64,000 nt of DNA from Desulfonatronum sp. SC1 (lineage in GTDB: Bacteria; Desulfobacterota; Desulfovibrionia; Desulfovibrionales; Desulfonatronaceae), in NCBI RefSeq assembly GCF_003046795.1, contig NZ_PZKN01000011.1, positions 1 to 64,000 on the forward strand. Direction: 5' to 3'. How positions within the stretch are numbered: the first letter of the stretch is position 1; each line of letters begins with the position of its first letter. Below the pieces are notes generated by a model. The model saw nothing but the letters and a program-made list of their open reading frames with translations, ran no database searches and was not told where the DNA came from. Of the stretch, positions 28,951-37,418 are shown piece after piece. Made by a program: the position numbers and the translations under genes.

Positions 28951-29297
28951 TGAGCATTGTCTTGGGTGTTTCCGTACTTCTTGTCGAGATGATAATTGAG
29001 ACGGCCAAACACAATATCAGGTTTTACCTCAATGTCTTTCGCCTATGTACACGACAAAAGTTTACCAAACTTTTAAAATCGGCAAAGGATTTCGTGTGCA
29101 AAGGCTTAATTCTTCTTAATCGTATTCAAAACCGACCAGTAATATCAATTGCCGTAAATCGTAACACAACATATGACATCTTAAAACTTATACTGACTGC
29201 CAAAGATGTCGTCCTCGCAAAAACAAAGGTCCCTCCCCGCGATGAAGCACGAAAAGGGGCCATATTGCTACAAGTCTGACGAATCGCGTCGATCAGT
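28951..29297. other. AT-rich gene-free stretch after bioD
   Basis: About 350 bases, markedly lower in GC than the bio genes. No gene, terminator or repeat is evident. It ends where the degenerate copy of the symporter tail begins, so it may mark the right boundary of an inserted bio segment. Confidence 0.5.
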
Positions 29298-29509
29298 GAT
29301 CCACGGCCGCTCCGGCGCCGCGCGGCGAACGGATGGATTCCACGAGGTCTTGGATCTCCTAGGGTGGAGCCTTGGTCATGGAGGAGACGATCTGGGCCAT
29401 GGCGAAGTTCAAGAGCATGCCTATGGTCCCGATGCCTTCCACGGCGATCCCGAAGAATCAGGGGGCCACGCCGAAGAAGCGAGTCTGGATGATGGTGTGC
29501 ATGGTGAAG
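29298..29509 (-). pseudogene. Degenerate duplicate of the 3' end of the sodium:solute symporter gene
   Basis: This stretch aligns without net gaps to 29874-30085, the last ~70 codons of the neighbouring symporter, at a constant offset of 576 bases and roughly 90 percent identity by eye. Read in the symporter frame it carries two nonsense changes: a Trp codon became TGA (VDPWFFG region) and a Gln codon became TAG (APPQEI region). It is a dead partial duplicate. Confidence 0.9.
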
Positions 29510-29602
29510 GAGGGCGAAGTGGGTGAACCTCGCCATGGCTGCATAACGGAGCGAGCGCAACCGAGGAAGCCTGCTGATGAAACCTGAACTCCAGACATGA
29601 GT

Positions 29603-29650
29603 ATTGCGGAAAATCCGCAATATTCGGCATCACATTTGCGGATTATTCAC
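29603..29650. repeat. Palindrome TTGCGGA...TCCGCAA with a third half-site
   Basis: ATTGCGGA-AA-TCCGCAAT at about 29604-29622 is a near-perfect palindrome, and a further TTGCGGAtt copy lies at about 29636-29644. The trio sits just upstream of a 21-codon open frame (29653-29718). It looks like an operator or remnant of a promoter region of a gene otherwise lost. Confidence 0.5.
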
Positions 29651-29800
29651 ACATGAAGAAAGCACGCTTCATGACGTACATAGACCGACATCTTGACCTT
29701 CGCCAGGAAGCGGAATGAACGCTCTTTGTAACGCTGTGACCAGCCTGCCTCTTCTCATGGCCAGGGAAGCAGCCGGTCACGAAGACCCGCCTCAATAATA

Positions 29801-29839
29801 AACGCCCCCTTCCCGCTTGAATCGCGGGAAGGGGGCGTT
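29801..29839 (-). terminator. Rho-independent terminator of the second symporter operon
   Basis: A perfect 16-bp stem (AACGCCCCCTTCCCGC with its complement) around a seven-base loop, followed on the minus strand by TTTATTATT. It lies 30 bases beyond the symporter stop codon. Confidence 0.88.
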
Positions 29840-29868
29840 GCTGTTTCAGAATTGATGAATAACGCTGG

Positions 29869-31644
29869 CTAATGATCCACGGCCGCTCCGGCACCGCGCG
29901 GCGAGCGGATGGATTCCACGAGGTCTTGGATCTCCTGGGGGGGGGCCTTGGTCATGGAGGAGACGATCTGGGCCACGGCGAAGTTCAAGAGCATGCCGAT
30001 GGTCCCGATGCCTTCCGCGGTGATCCCGAAGAACCAGGGATCCACGCCGAAGAACCGGGTCTGGATGATGTAGAACATGGTGAACCCGATGCCCGCGGTC
30101 ATTCCGGCAATGGCTCCCTCCTTGTTCATCCGCTTGGAGAAGATGCCCATGATGATCACCGGGAAAAAGGACGAGGCGGCCAGACCGAAGGCAAAGGCCA
30201 CGATCTGGGCCACGAACCCTGGTGGATTGATGCCGAAGTATCCGGCGATGATCACGGCCACGCCGATCATGATCCGGCTGACGAGCATGCGCTGCTTTTC
30301 CGTGGCCTGGCGGTTGATCATCCGGTAGTAGAGGTCATGGGACACCGATGACGAGATGACGATGAGCAGGCCCGAGGCCGTGGACAAGGCCGCGGCCAGA
30401 CCTCCGGCCGCCACCAGCGCGATGACCCAGTTCGGCAGATTGGCGATTTCCGGGTTGGCCAGCACGATGATGTCCCGGTCGATGTACAGCTCGTTGGGAT
30501 TGTCCGTGGGGTCGTTGGCCACCAGCCGCTGACCTTGCGGCCCGGTTTCTCCGGTGAACCGAGGGATTCCGACAAAAGGCGCCCCGGCCCGAAACTGCAT
30601 GATCCCGTCGTCGTTCTTATCCACCCAGGCCACCAGTCCGGTCTGTTCCCAGTTGGTGAACCAGGTCGGGGCATCGGCATACGGCTGCTCGTTGAGGCTG
30701 TCGATGATGTTGTACCGGGCAAAGGCGGCCACTGCCGGAGCAGTGGTGTACAGGATGGCGATGAACAGCAGGGCGTAGCCCGCGCTGATCCGGGCGGCCT
30801 TCACGCTGGGCACGGTGTAGAAGCGGATGATCACGTGGGGCAGTCCGGCGGTGCCGACCATCAGGGCCATGGTAATGCAGATCACCGAGAGCATGTTCAT
30901 GTTCCCCGGACCAAAGGCCGAGGTGTATTCACGAAACCCCAGGTCCGTGGCGATATGGTCCAGGGCCGAGAGCAAGTACTGTCCGGCATACTGTCCCTCG
31001 GCAATGGTCGAGCCAAAGCCCAGTTGCGGGATGGGATTGCCCGTGACCTTTATGGAAAGGGCCACGGCGGTGATCACGAAGGCCGTGATCAAGACGCAGT
31101 ACTGGGCCACCTGGGTCCAGGTAATGCCTTTCATTCCGCCCAGGGCCGCGTAGAAAAAAACGATGGCCATCCCGATGAACACCCCGGTGTTCACGTCCAC
31201 TTCCAGAAAACGGCTGAACACGATGCCCACGCCGCGCATCTGGCCGACAACGTAGGTGATGGAGACGAAGATGGCGCAGATCAGGGCCACCAGCCGGGCC
31301 GTGCTGGAGTAGTAGCGGTCGCCCACGAAGTCCGGCACCGTGAACTTGCCGAATTTGCGCAGATACGGGGCCAAGAGCAAGGCCAAGAGCACGTAGCCCC
31401 CGGTCCAGCCCATCAGGTACACGGCCCCGGTATAGCCCAGAAAGGAGATCATCCCGGCCATGGAGATGAACGAGGCCGCGCTCATCCAGTCCGCCGCCGT
31501 GGCCAGGCCGTTGGCCAGGGGCGGCACCCCGCCGCCGGCAACGTAAAACCCCTTGGTGTCCTGCACGCGGCAGCGCCAGGCAATGGTTAAATACAATCCG
31601 AATGTTATGAAGACCATGATATAGGTCCAGGCTAAGATCGACAT
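29869..31644 (-). CDS. Sodium:solute symporter, VC_2705-like, paired with a DUF4212 subunit
   Basis: 591 aa from ATG 31644, preceded by GAGGAG; upstream in-frame ATGs lack a ribosome site. About 13 membrane helices, with the helix-2 motif TAADWMSAASFISMAG. An insert of roughly 80 residues between middle helices (DKNDDGIMQF... to ...NPELYIDRD) is typical of the VC_2705 subfamily. It takes up a monocarboxylate such as acetate or pyruvate with sodium by analogy. Last gene of its operon; its 3' end is duplicated at 29298-29509. Confidence 0.88.
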   Translation of the reverse strand: MSILAWTYIMVFITFGLYLTIAWRCRVQDTKGFYVAGGGVPPLANGLATAADWMSAASFISMAGMISFLGYTGAVYLMGWTGGYVLLALLLAPYLRKFGKFTVPDFVGDRYYSSTARLVALICAIFVSITYVVGQMRGVGIVFSRFLEVDVNTGVFIGMAIVFFYAALGGMKGITWTQVAQYCVLITAFVITAVALSIKVTGNPIPQLGFGSTIAEGQYAGQYLLSALDHIATDLGFREYTSAFGPGNMNMLSVICITMALMVGTAGLPHVIIRFYTVPSVKAARISAGYALLFIAILYTTAPAVAAFARYNIIDSLNEQPYADAPTWFTNWEQTGLVAWVDKNDDGIMQFRAGAPFVGIPRFTGETGPQGQRLVANDPTDNPNELYIDRDIIVLANPEIANLPNWVIALVAAGGLAAALSTASGLLIVISSSVSHDLYYRMINRQATEKQRMLVSRIMIGVAVIIAGYFGINPPGFVAQIVAFAFGLAASSFFPVIIMGIFSKRMNKEGAIAGMTAGIGFTMFYIIQTRFFGVDPWFFGITAEGIGTIGMLLNFAVAQIVSSMTKAPPQEIQDLVESIRSPRGAGAAVDH

Positions 31645-31716
31645 GGGATGCTCCTCGTGTTCGCCCATGACGCACCGGCAATGCCGGATCATGGACATGA
31701 ATGCCAATGAATACCG

Positions 31717-31968
31717 CTACTCTTGTACGTCGTATTCCTTGTCCATCTTGTTCATCAGATAGCAGTAGACGAAAATCAGCACGACGAAGACGTAAATAGA
31801 TCCCTGCTGAGCGAACCAAAAGCCCAGCGGGAATCCACCCAGACTGAAATTGTTCAGCGGGTTCACCAGAAGGATCCCGAACACATAGCCTACGACGGCC
31901 CAAATCCCCAGAAGAATGGCGATCAATCGCAAGTTCTTCCCCCAGTACTCATCCATTCGTGTCTTCAT
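31717..31968 (-). CDS. DUF4212 small subunit of the sodium/substrate symporter
   Basis: 83 aa from ATG 31968, preceded by GGGAGGGGAG. Two membrane helices with the family features YWGKNLRLI, GYVFGILLVNPLN, GFPLGFWFAQQGSI and a C-terminal MDKEYDVQE. DUF4212 proteins are encoded immediately before VC_2705-type symporters, as here (72 bases). Confidence 0.92.
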   Translation of the reverse strand: MKTRMDEYWGKNLRLIAILLGIWAVVGYVFGILLVNPLNNFSLGGFPLGFWFAQQGSIYVFVVLIFVYCYLMNKMDKEYDVQE

Positions 31969-32215
31969 GCTCCCCTCCCAAGGATTCAGGTTGTCTATAC
32001 AAAAACTGCTTGGAATGGACACCATTGCCCATTCCTTTGCAGGGCGCCGCACTGTTTCTCACGCTGGCTGTTCAAAAAATCCTTTGTCTGCAGTCCGTTC
32101 AAAAATTCCAATTTCAAGGAGCAAGAACAATTCAAGATCGAAGCGTATTGTATAGATACGTGAGAGATTGAATTGTTTGCAGCGACGCAGCAATTAGGAG
32201 TTTTTCAACGGAGTT

Positions 32216-32959
32216 CTATATCCAACGCCAGCTCCTCCCGGCCAAGAACAGGTCACGCAGGGTCTTGATCTTCCCGCCGTGCAGCTTATGAACGAAGAAC
32301 AAGAACAAGTACGCGGTCTGCATGGCGTCCTGCAGGGCGTTGTGCTCGTCGAACAAGGGCAGGCCGTATTCCTTGCTCAGGTCCGCCAGCGTATAGGAAA
32401 CGTTGAGGTTGTAGCGATCGTAGTAGTTCTCCCACTGCGACTCCTTGTACAGCATGGCCAGCCGCATGGTATCCAGGCAGGGGTTGTGCAGGGTCCCGCC
32501 CAAATGTTTCTTCAAGGCCCGGTTCATGAACCCGATGTCCAGCCCGATGTTGTGTCCCACCAACAGGGCCTGACCGCAGAACGAGACGAATTCCGGAAGC
32601 ACGGTCTCCAGCTTGGGAGCCTCTTCGGTCTGGCAAGGGGTGATCCGGTGGATCAGGGTGCTGCTTTTGGGAACGTATTGATCCGGCTGAATACAGGTGT
32701 AAAAGCAGTTCTGCAGATCGATGCGCATTTCCCGGATCCGCACCGCGCCGATGGACACGACCTCGTCCCGTCGCTCGTTCAAGCCGGTCAATTCCGTGTC
32801 AAAAACCACGAACTCGTACTCCGTCAGGGGCTTGTCCTGGCTGAAAGCGGCAAAATACTCGCGGTTGGCCTTGAGCAGGGCATGTTCATCCCGGCGACTC
32901 CAGGGCAACGAAGGCCACCAGGAGAAAAGGCTTTGCAATGGATGAGTCATGGTCAGCAT
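32216..32959 (-). CDS. DEDD-family 3'-5' exonuclease (DnaQ/PolC-epsilon type)
   Basis: 247 aa. The exonuclease motifs are present: ExoI FDTELTGL (residues ~53-60), ExoII HNIGLDIGFM, and ExoIII HNALQDAMQTAYL. An N-terminal extension of ~45 residues precedes the fold. The start at 32959 lies 17 bases after the preceding gene; ATG 32950 is an alternative and neither has a strong ribosome site. Genes of this type recur between DUF294 and DUF4212-symporter genes in other proteobacteria, so a regulatory role, for instance degrading a nucleotide signal or RNA, is possible but unproven. Confidence 0.85.
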   Translation of the reverse strand: MLTMTHPLQSLFSWWPSLPWSRRDEHALLKANREYFAAFSQDKPLTEYEFVVFDTELTGLNERRDEVVSIGAVRIREMRIDLQNCFYTCIQPDQYVPKSSTLIHRITPCQTEEAPKLETVLPEFVSFCGQALLVGHNIGLDIGFMNRALKKHLGGTLHNPCLDTMRLAMLYKESQWENYYDRYNLNVSYTLADLSKEYGLPLFDEHNALQDAMQTAYLFLFFVHKLHGGKIKTLRDLFLAGRSWRWI

Positions 32960-32976
32960 ATGCGCATTACGGCAGG

Positions 32977-34911
32977 TTAGACGTTGAGCATGAAGGCCGA
33001 CTTCAAGAAGTTCTGCAGACTGGTGATCACCGAAAACGCGCCTTTCAAGGTTTGTTTTTCCAGGTCGGACAGTTCAGCGGGATCGACGAAGTTGTTCGGG
33101 GTCTTGCCCCCCTCTAACCACTTTAGTTGATGCACCAGCCGGAGTTGCATCAGAAATTCATAAGCCTCTCGGGCTTTGCGGTAGAGCTCCTCGGGGATAT
33201 GCCCGCCGTCGGCCACGGCTTTAAGCCTGCGCAGGGTGTTCGTCTCCTGGCTGCCGTGGCGCAGGGCCATCAACCTGGCGAAGTCCCAGAAGGGAACAAG
33301 GCCTCTGGCCTTGAGATCCAGCCGGTTCTTGTGCTCCCCGTCGCGTTCCACGATGAAGTTGCGAAAAAATGAGAGTGGCGGGCGGGAAGTGAAGCAGTCC
33401 TGAGCCAGATGGCGAAAAAACAGATCCTTTCCCTGCAAGGTCTTGGTCAAATGATCCCGCAGCTTTTCGGCCAAGGCCTTGTCGCCGTATCCGGGCCGAA
33501 AATCGAAAAAGATCGTGGAGTGCAACACTTCCTGGGGCTCGGGAACGCTGACCCAGCGGTCGAAGTTGGCCCGCCACGCGGAATACGGCAAACGCCACTT
33601 GGGATTGGAGGCCATGATATCCCCCAGGCACCGGGGAAAGCCGCATTTGACCAGATGCTCGATGGCTTCTGCCGCGAACTTGGTAAAGTACGCTTCAGCC
33701 CGCTCTGCTTCCTGCTCGTCCCGTGGATCGGCGTACACCAGGGCGTTGTCCTGGTCCGTGCGAAAGGTCTGCTCCTTGCGGCCCTCGCTGCCCATGAGCA
33801 TCCAGCAAAACGGCAGCGGCGGCGGACCGAGCTGCTCCAGGAGCAGGGTCAACAGGCGATCCAGGATCAGGTCGTTGAGCACCGTGATCACCCGGGTGAT
33901 GTTGTCGGCCTTGCCGCCTTCCTCGATCAGCGGGCGAACAACCTGGGGAACCTGCCTGGAAACCTCATGCACGCCCTCGAAGGTGCGTTGAGCCAGAATT
34001 TCCCTGAACAGGTACAGCGGAGACTGGCCTTGGAGCAACATAATGTCGTGGCTGGTGACCACGCCGACGATCTTGCCCCCGTCCTCTACGGCCAGATGGT
34101 GAATCTGGTGAGTCATCATGGCCAGCAGAGCGTCGAAGCAGACCGCGTCCGCCGGAATGGTCCGCACCGGGGAACTCATGATCTCCCGAAGCGGGGTACG
34201 GTATTCCAGCCCCTTGGCCACCACCTTGGACCGCAAATCCTTGTCCGTGATGATTCCGCGAACGATGCCCTTGGCGTCTTCCACCAGCAGGGACCCGATC
34301 CGATGCCGGGCCATGTATTCGGCGGCCTTTTGCACGGAATAAGTGCCAGGGGCTGCCTCCACGTCGCGCTTGATCATGTCCGAAACAGGGACGCTGAACA
34401 GGATCAGGGAGCCCTCGCCCTTGGGCGTCAACCGTTGTCGACGTAGCTCGGAAAAAGACTTGTGGATGTAATTTTCGGAAAAGGATTTCAGGTAGTACTG
34501 CGCCAGACGAGGATCGTTCTTGACCAAGTTCAAGAATGTCTGCTTGTTCAATAAAAAGCAGAAGGTGTCCTCCAGCGCCTCCACGGTCATGCTGGCCTTG
34601 GCGCCGCGGATGATGCCCAAGGCCCCGAACACGCCGCCCTCACCGCGAAAATCCTTCAGGGTCACCTCTCCGGACTCGTCCTGCAAATAGAGCTTCACGC
34701 CGCCTTTTTGAATGAGGTACAAATGGACGATATCCGTGACCCCTTGCGTCAGGACCACGGTCCCCTTGGGGAAAAAGTCCAAGGCCGCGTCCTCGGCCAG
34801 TTCTTCCAGGGCACCAGGGCTCAGTTCGTTGAACGGCAGGGTTTGTTGCAGAAACTCCAGGACAACGCCGGGATTGAGCGAATGGCTTTGTGGCGCCTTG
34901 ACGGTGAACAT
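32977..34911 (-). CDS. cNMP-binding / CBS-pair / DUF294 nucleotidyltransferase-like regulator
   Basis: 644 aa from ATG 34911, nine bases after AGGAG (ATG 34917 is also possible). Domains in order: a cyclic-nucleotide-binding fold (~25-135, with GGVFGALGIIRG), two CBS motifs (~170-285), a DUF294 nucleotidyltransferase domain ([22 protein letters not shown], ~365-385) and the C-terminal substrate-binding domain. Fusing ligand-sensing modules to a GlnD-like transferase suggests that adenylate status or a cyclic nucleotide controls modification of a partner, perhaps the symporter encoded downstream. The short paralogue at 18894-20018 has only the last two domains. Confidence 0.88.
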   Translation of the reverse strand: MFTVKAPQSHSLNPGVVLEFLQQTLPFNELSPGALEELAEDAALDFFPKGTVVLTQGVTDIVHLYLIQKGGVKLYLQDESGEVTLKDFRGEGGVFGALGIIRGAKASMTVEALEDTFCFLLNKQTFLNLVKNDPRLAQYYLKSFSENYIHKSFSELRRQRLTPKGEGSLILFSVPVSDMIKRDVEAAPGTYSVQKAAEYMARHRIGSLLVEDAKGIVRGIITDKDLRSKVVAKGLEYRTPLREIMSSPVRTIPADAVCFDALLAMMTHQIHHLAVEDGGKIVGVVTSHDIMLLQGQSPLYLFREILAQRTFEGVHEVSRQVPQVVRPLIEEGGKADNITRVITVLNDLILDRLLTLLLEQLGPPPLPFCWMLMGSEGRKEQTFRTDQDNALVYADPRDEQEAERAEAYFTKFAAEAIEHLVKCGFPRCLGDIMASNPKWRLPYSAWRANFDRWVSVPEPQEVLHSTIFFDFRPGYGDKALAEKLRDHLTKTLQGKDLFFRHLAQDCFTSRPPLSFFRNFIVERDGEHKNRLDLKARGLVPFWDFARLMALRHGSQETNTLRRLKAVADGGHIPEELYRKAREAYEFLMQLRLVHQLKWLEGGKTPNNFVDPAELSDLEKQTLKGAFSVITSLQNFLKSAFMLNV

Positions 34912-35309
34912 TTCCATAATCTCCTGGGATTCGCGACCGGTATGCCGTGGAGAGTACTCCCCGGCGTTGCTCTTCAACTCAGGTTCTTTCCGGTCAGTAT
35001 CTGTATACTTGGTGATTTTTGCCAAGGCATTCGATTTCAGGTCAAAGGCGGAAAAAAAACCGTCAATAAGCACAGGGCCGAAAGAACGGCTTTCTGCTCC
35101 GCTCACCCCAACCGCTGAACCGAATTATTCCGCCTTTCACGAATCATCCGGAACCATAATCGTGACATGAGCCGCCGGTGTTGCCCGTACCCGCGAAACA
35201 TGGCAGATTCCAACCGTCGTTCGTCAGATGATACGAGCCGTTCACGATCCGTATCCATCCACCAAAGCCCTTCCCGGGCTCACTTTCATGCCTACCTCTG
35301 GACACCCTC
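34912..35309. other. Divergent gene-free region between the symporter operon and cvpA
   Basis: Nearly 400 bases between divergent operons. The reading frame of the DUF294 gene stays open through most of it, but nothing resembling a protein domain is encoded. Promoters for both sides must lie here; I cannot place them with confidence. Confidence 0.45.
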
Positions 35310-35891
35310 ATGCCCATAGCCGATTTGAACACCCTGGACATTCTGATCCTGATCATCCTGGGATTCACTCTGATTCGCGGCCTGTTTCGTGGATTCATCG
35401 GTGAGATTTCCTCCGTCGCCGGACTGATCGTTGGATTCTTCCTGGCCAACAAGTACCACACCATGCTCCTGCCACTGGTGGAGAGCATTCTGCCGGATCG
35501 CGGCACGGCCCAGTTGGTCAGCTACGTCCTGGTCTTCTGCACCGGGTTGGTGGGCGTTCTGATGGTCGCGGCGGTCCTGCGGCACATCTTGAAGGTTATC
35601 CTTTTAGGCTGGGTGGATCGCTTCGCCGGAGGCGTGATCGGCCTGTTGAAAGGCGGACTGATCTGCGTTCTTCTGGTCCTGATCCTGACTACATTTCTTT
35701 CGCCGAAAGCCGACATCCTGGCCTCCTCCCGGATGGCCCCCCAGGTCAATCGCTTCTCGGCCATTCTAGCGGATCTGCTGCCACGGGAAATGCGTCGCGA
35801 ATTCGAGGAAAAGAGCCAGCCTTTGCGCCAGACTTGGCGCGAAAACGTCCAAGAACGGCTGTCCGGCGACCAGGGAGGACAGCGGCCATGA
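35310..35891 (+). CDS. CvpA family inner-membrane protein
   Basis: 193 aa with four membrane helices. The N-terminal LDILILIILGFTLIRGLFRGFIGEISS matches CvpA proteins (colicin V production, envelope integrity). The C-terminal ~45 residues are polar. Its stop overlaps the mazG start (ATGA, 35888-35891). Confidence 0.88.
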   Translation: MPIADLNTLDILILIILGFTLIRGLFRGFIGEISSVAGLIVGFFLANKYHTMLLPLVESILPDRGTAQLVSYVLVFCTGLVGVLMVAAVLRHILKVILLGWVDRFAGGVIGLLKGGLICVLLVLILTTFLSPKADILASSRMAPQVNRFSAILADLLPREMRREFEEKSQPLRQTWRENVQERLSGDQGGQRP

Positions 35892-36685
35892 CCGGCGATC
35901 AAACCGCGCTAATGCGCCTGCGGGACGTACTGGAACGCCTGCTCGGCCCTGAAGGTTGCCCTTGGGACCGGGAACAGACCCCGCCAAGCCTGGCCGACTA
36001 TTTGGTGGAGGAAGTGCATGAACTGGTGGACGCCATCCGCTCGAACAAGCCGGACGACGTCCGCGAGGAACTGGGCGACGTCTGGTTCCTGCTGCTCTTC
36101 GTGACCCGGTTGATGGAACGGGACGGACGCTTCACCCTGGAAGACGTCCTGGATCAGGCCGCGGCCAAGATGGTCCGGCGTCATCCCCACGTCTTCGCCG
36201 AAGCTTCCTTCGCGGACCTGGACGCCCTCTGGGCCAACTGGGAAAAGGAAAAAAAGAAGGAAAAAGCTGACCGCGGCCCTTTTGAAGGCATCCCATCGAC
36301 ACTGCCCCCCCTGTTGCGGGCCTACCGCATCAATTCCAAGGCCGCCCGGCTGGGCTTCACCTGGTCGGATGCGGACGGTGTGCGGGAACAACTGAATCAA
36401 GAATGGCAAGAATGGCACGCCACCCAGGTTGAAGACGGCGATTCAGCGGAAAAAGCCCTGGACGAATACGGCGACTACCTGTTCACCCTGGTGGAATACG
36501 GACGACGGCAGGGGCTCAAAGCCAACGAAGCCCTGGACCGGGCCAACCGCAAGTTTCTAAACCGCTTCGCCAAGCTCTCCCGCTTGGCCGAAGCCAGAGG
36601 AATCGACCTGGAAGGACTGGACCTGAATTCCTGGAACGCCCTGTGGAACGAAGTGAAACAGCGCCATGAACCAAGCCAAGATTGA
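35888..36685 (+). CDS. mazG: Nucleoside triphosphate pyrophosphohydrolase MazG
   Basis: 265 aa. The start at ATG 35888 gives the classic N-terminus LRDVLERLLGPEGCPWDREQT. Two tandem MazG domains: EELGDVWFLLLFV with metal-binding EExxD near residue 55, and EYGDYLFTLVEYGRR with the DYLF variant near 195. Hydrolyses non-canonical and excess NTPs. Coupled to cvpA. Confidence 0.95.
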   Translation: MTGDQTALMRLRDVLERLLGPEGCPWDREQTPPSLADYLVEEVHELVDAIRSNKPDDVREELGDVWFLLLFVTRLMERDGRFTLEDVLDQAAAKMVRRHPHVFAEASFADLDALWANWEKEKKKEKADRGPFEGIPSTLPPLLRAYRINSKAARLGFTWSDADGVREQLNQEWQEWHATQVEDGDSAEKALDEYGDYLFTLVEYGRRQGLKANEALDRANRKFLNRFAKLSRLAEARGIDLEGLDLNSWNALWNEVKQRHEPSQD

Positions 36686-36869
36686 CCAAATCCTCGGCCT
36701 CTGCGCCGAACTGTCCGTGGAGGATCTGGAACAACTTTCAAAAGACCTGAAGAAACTCCTCTTCCGGTGCCGGGTCCAGGACAAGATCGACCTGCGCCGT
36801 GAAGACGTGGCCCAACGCCTCAGCGAGGCCATGGATCATCGGATGGAGAAGGTGGCGGACAACGCCTGA
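36666..36869 (+). CDS. Small helical protein of unknown function
   Basis: 67 aa from ATG 36666, overlapping the end of mazG by 20 bases. The sequence is mainly charged helix (SVEDLEQLSKDLKKLLFRCR...). A weak GAAGTGA is the only ribosome-site candidate, but reinitiation after mazG is plausible. I recognise no family. Confidence 0.5.
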   Translation: MNQAKIDQILGLCAELSVEDLEQLSKDLKKLLFRCRVQDKIDLRREDVAQRLSEAMDHRMEKVADNA

Positions 36870-36896
36870 CAATTTCGACACCGAGGGAAGGACAGG

Positions 36897-37418
36897 ATGC
36901 TGACGGCGGAGCAAAGCAGATACATCGTATTGAAGATCCTGATTCCGACGGTGATCATTAACTTTTTCCTCAACGCCGGGATCGGCTACCTAACCTTCCA
37001 TCGAGTACCCATTGTACCGCTGTGGGGGAATCCGGGTGTAGGCCCAGATACTCTCGGAACCACGTTCTTCCTGACGCTTATCACCTTTCTCATCCTGGCG
37101 ACCATCGTGAGATGGGATATCGCCTCGGGCAACGTGAACGCGTGGCCGCGGGCAAGGCAACGGCTCTGGCTTGTCACCAACTGGCCAACAGGAAACCTTG
37201 CTGGGGCATTCTTGCTCGGGCTGGCGTATCTTGCTGTCGTGGGACCGCTTGCGATTGCTCTGCTCCATTTCCTCGGCCCTCCCGCCTACTCGTTTAGTGG
37301 TGCAGTGCTCGTCAAGGCAGTCTATTCTGCCCTGCTCTCAGTTCTTGCTGTTCCAGTGATCGTGGCGCTTGCTCTACGCCAGCAGCGGCACGGTGAGATC
37401 AGCCCGACGGATGAATGA
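36897..37418 (+). CDS. Four-helix membrane protein of unknown function
   Basis: 173 aa from ATG 36897, preceded by GGAAGGACAGG. Hydrophobic helices at roughly 12-32, 55-72, 98-122 and 135-160; the TTFFLTLITFLILATIVRW stretch is the second. No domain recognised. Its last 20 bases overlap the 3' end of cmk on the other strand. Confidence 0.65.
   Translation: MLTAEQSRYIVLKILIPTVIINFFLNAGIGYLTFHRVPIVPLWGNPGVGPDTLGTTFFLTLITFLILATIVRWDIASGNVNAWPRARQRLWLVTNWPTGNLAGAFLLGLAYLAVVGPLAIALLHFLGPPAYSFSGAVLVKAVYSALLSVLAVPVIVALALRQQRHGEISPTDE

Noticed and set aside
29206-29526. Plus-strand 106-residue frame after bioD
   Set aside because: It lies antisense over the degenerate symporter duplicate and has no independent support.
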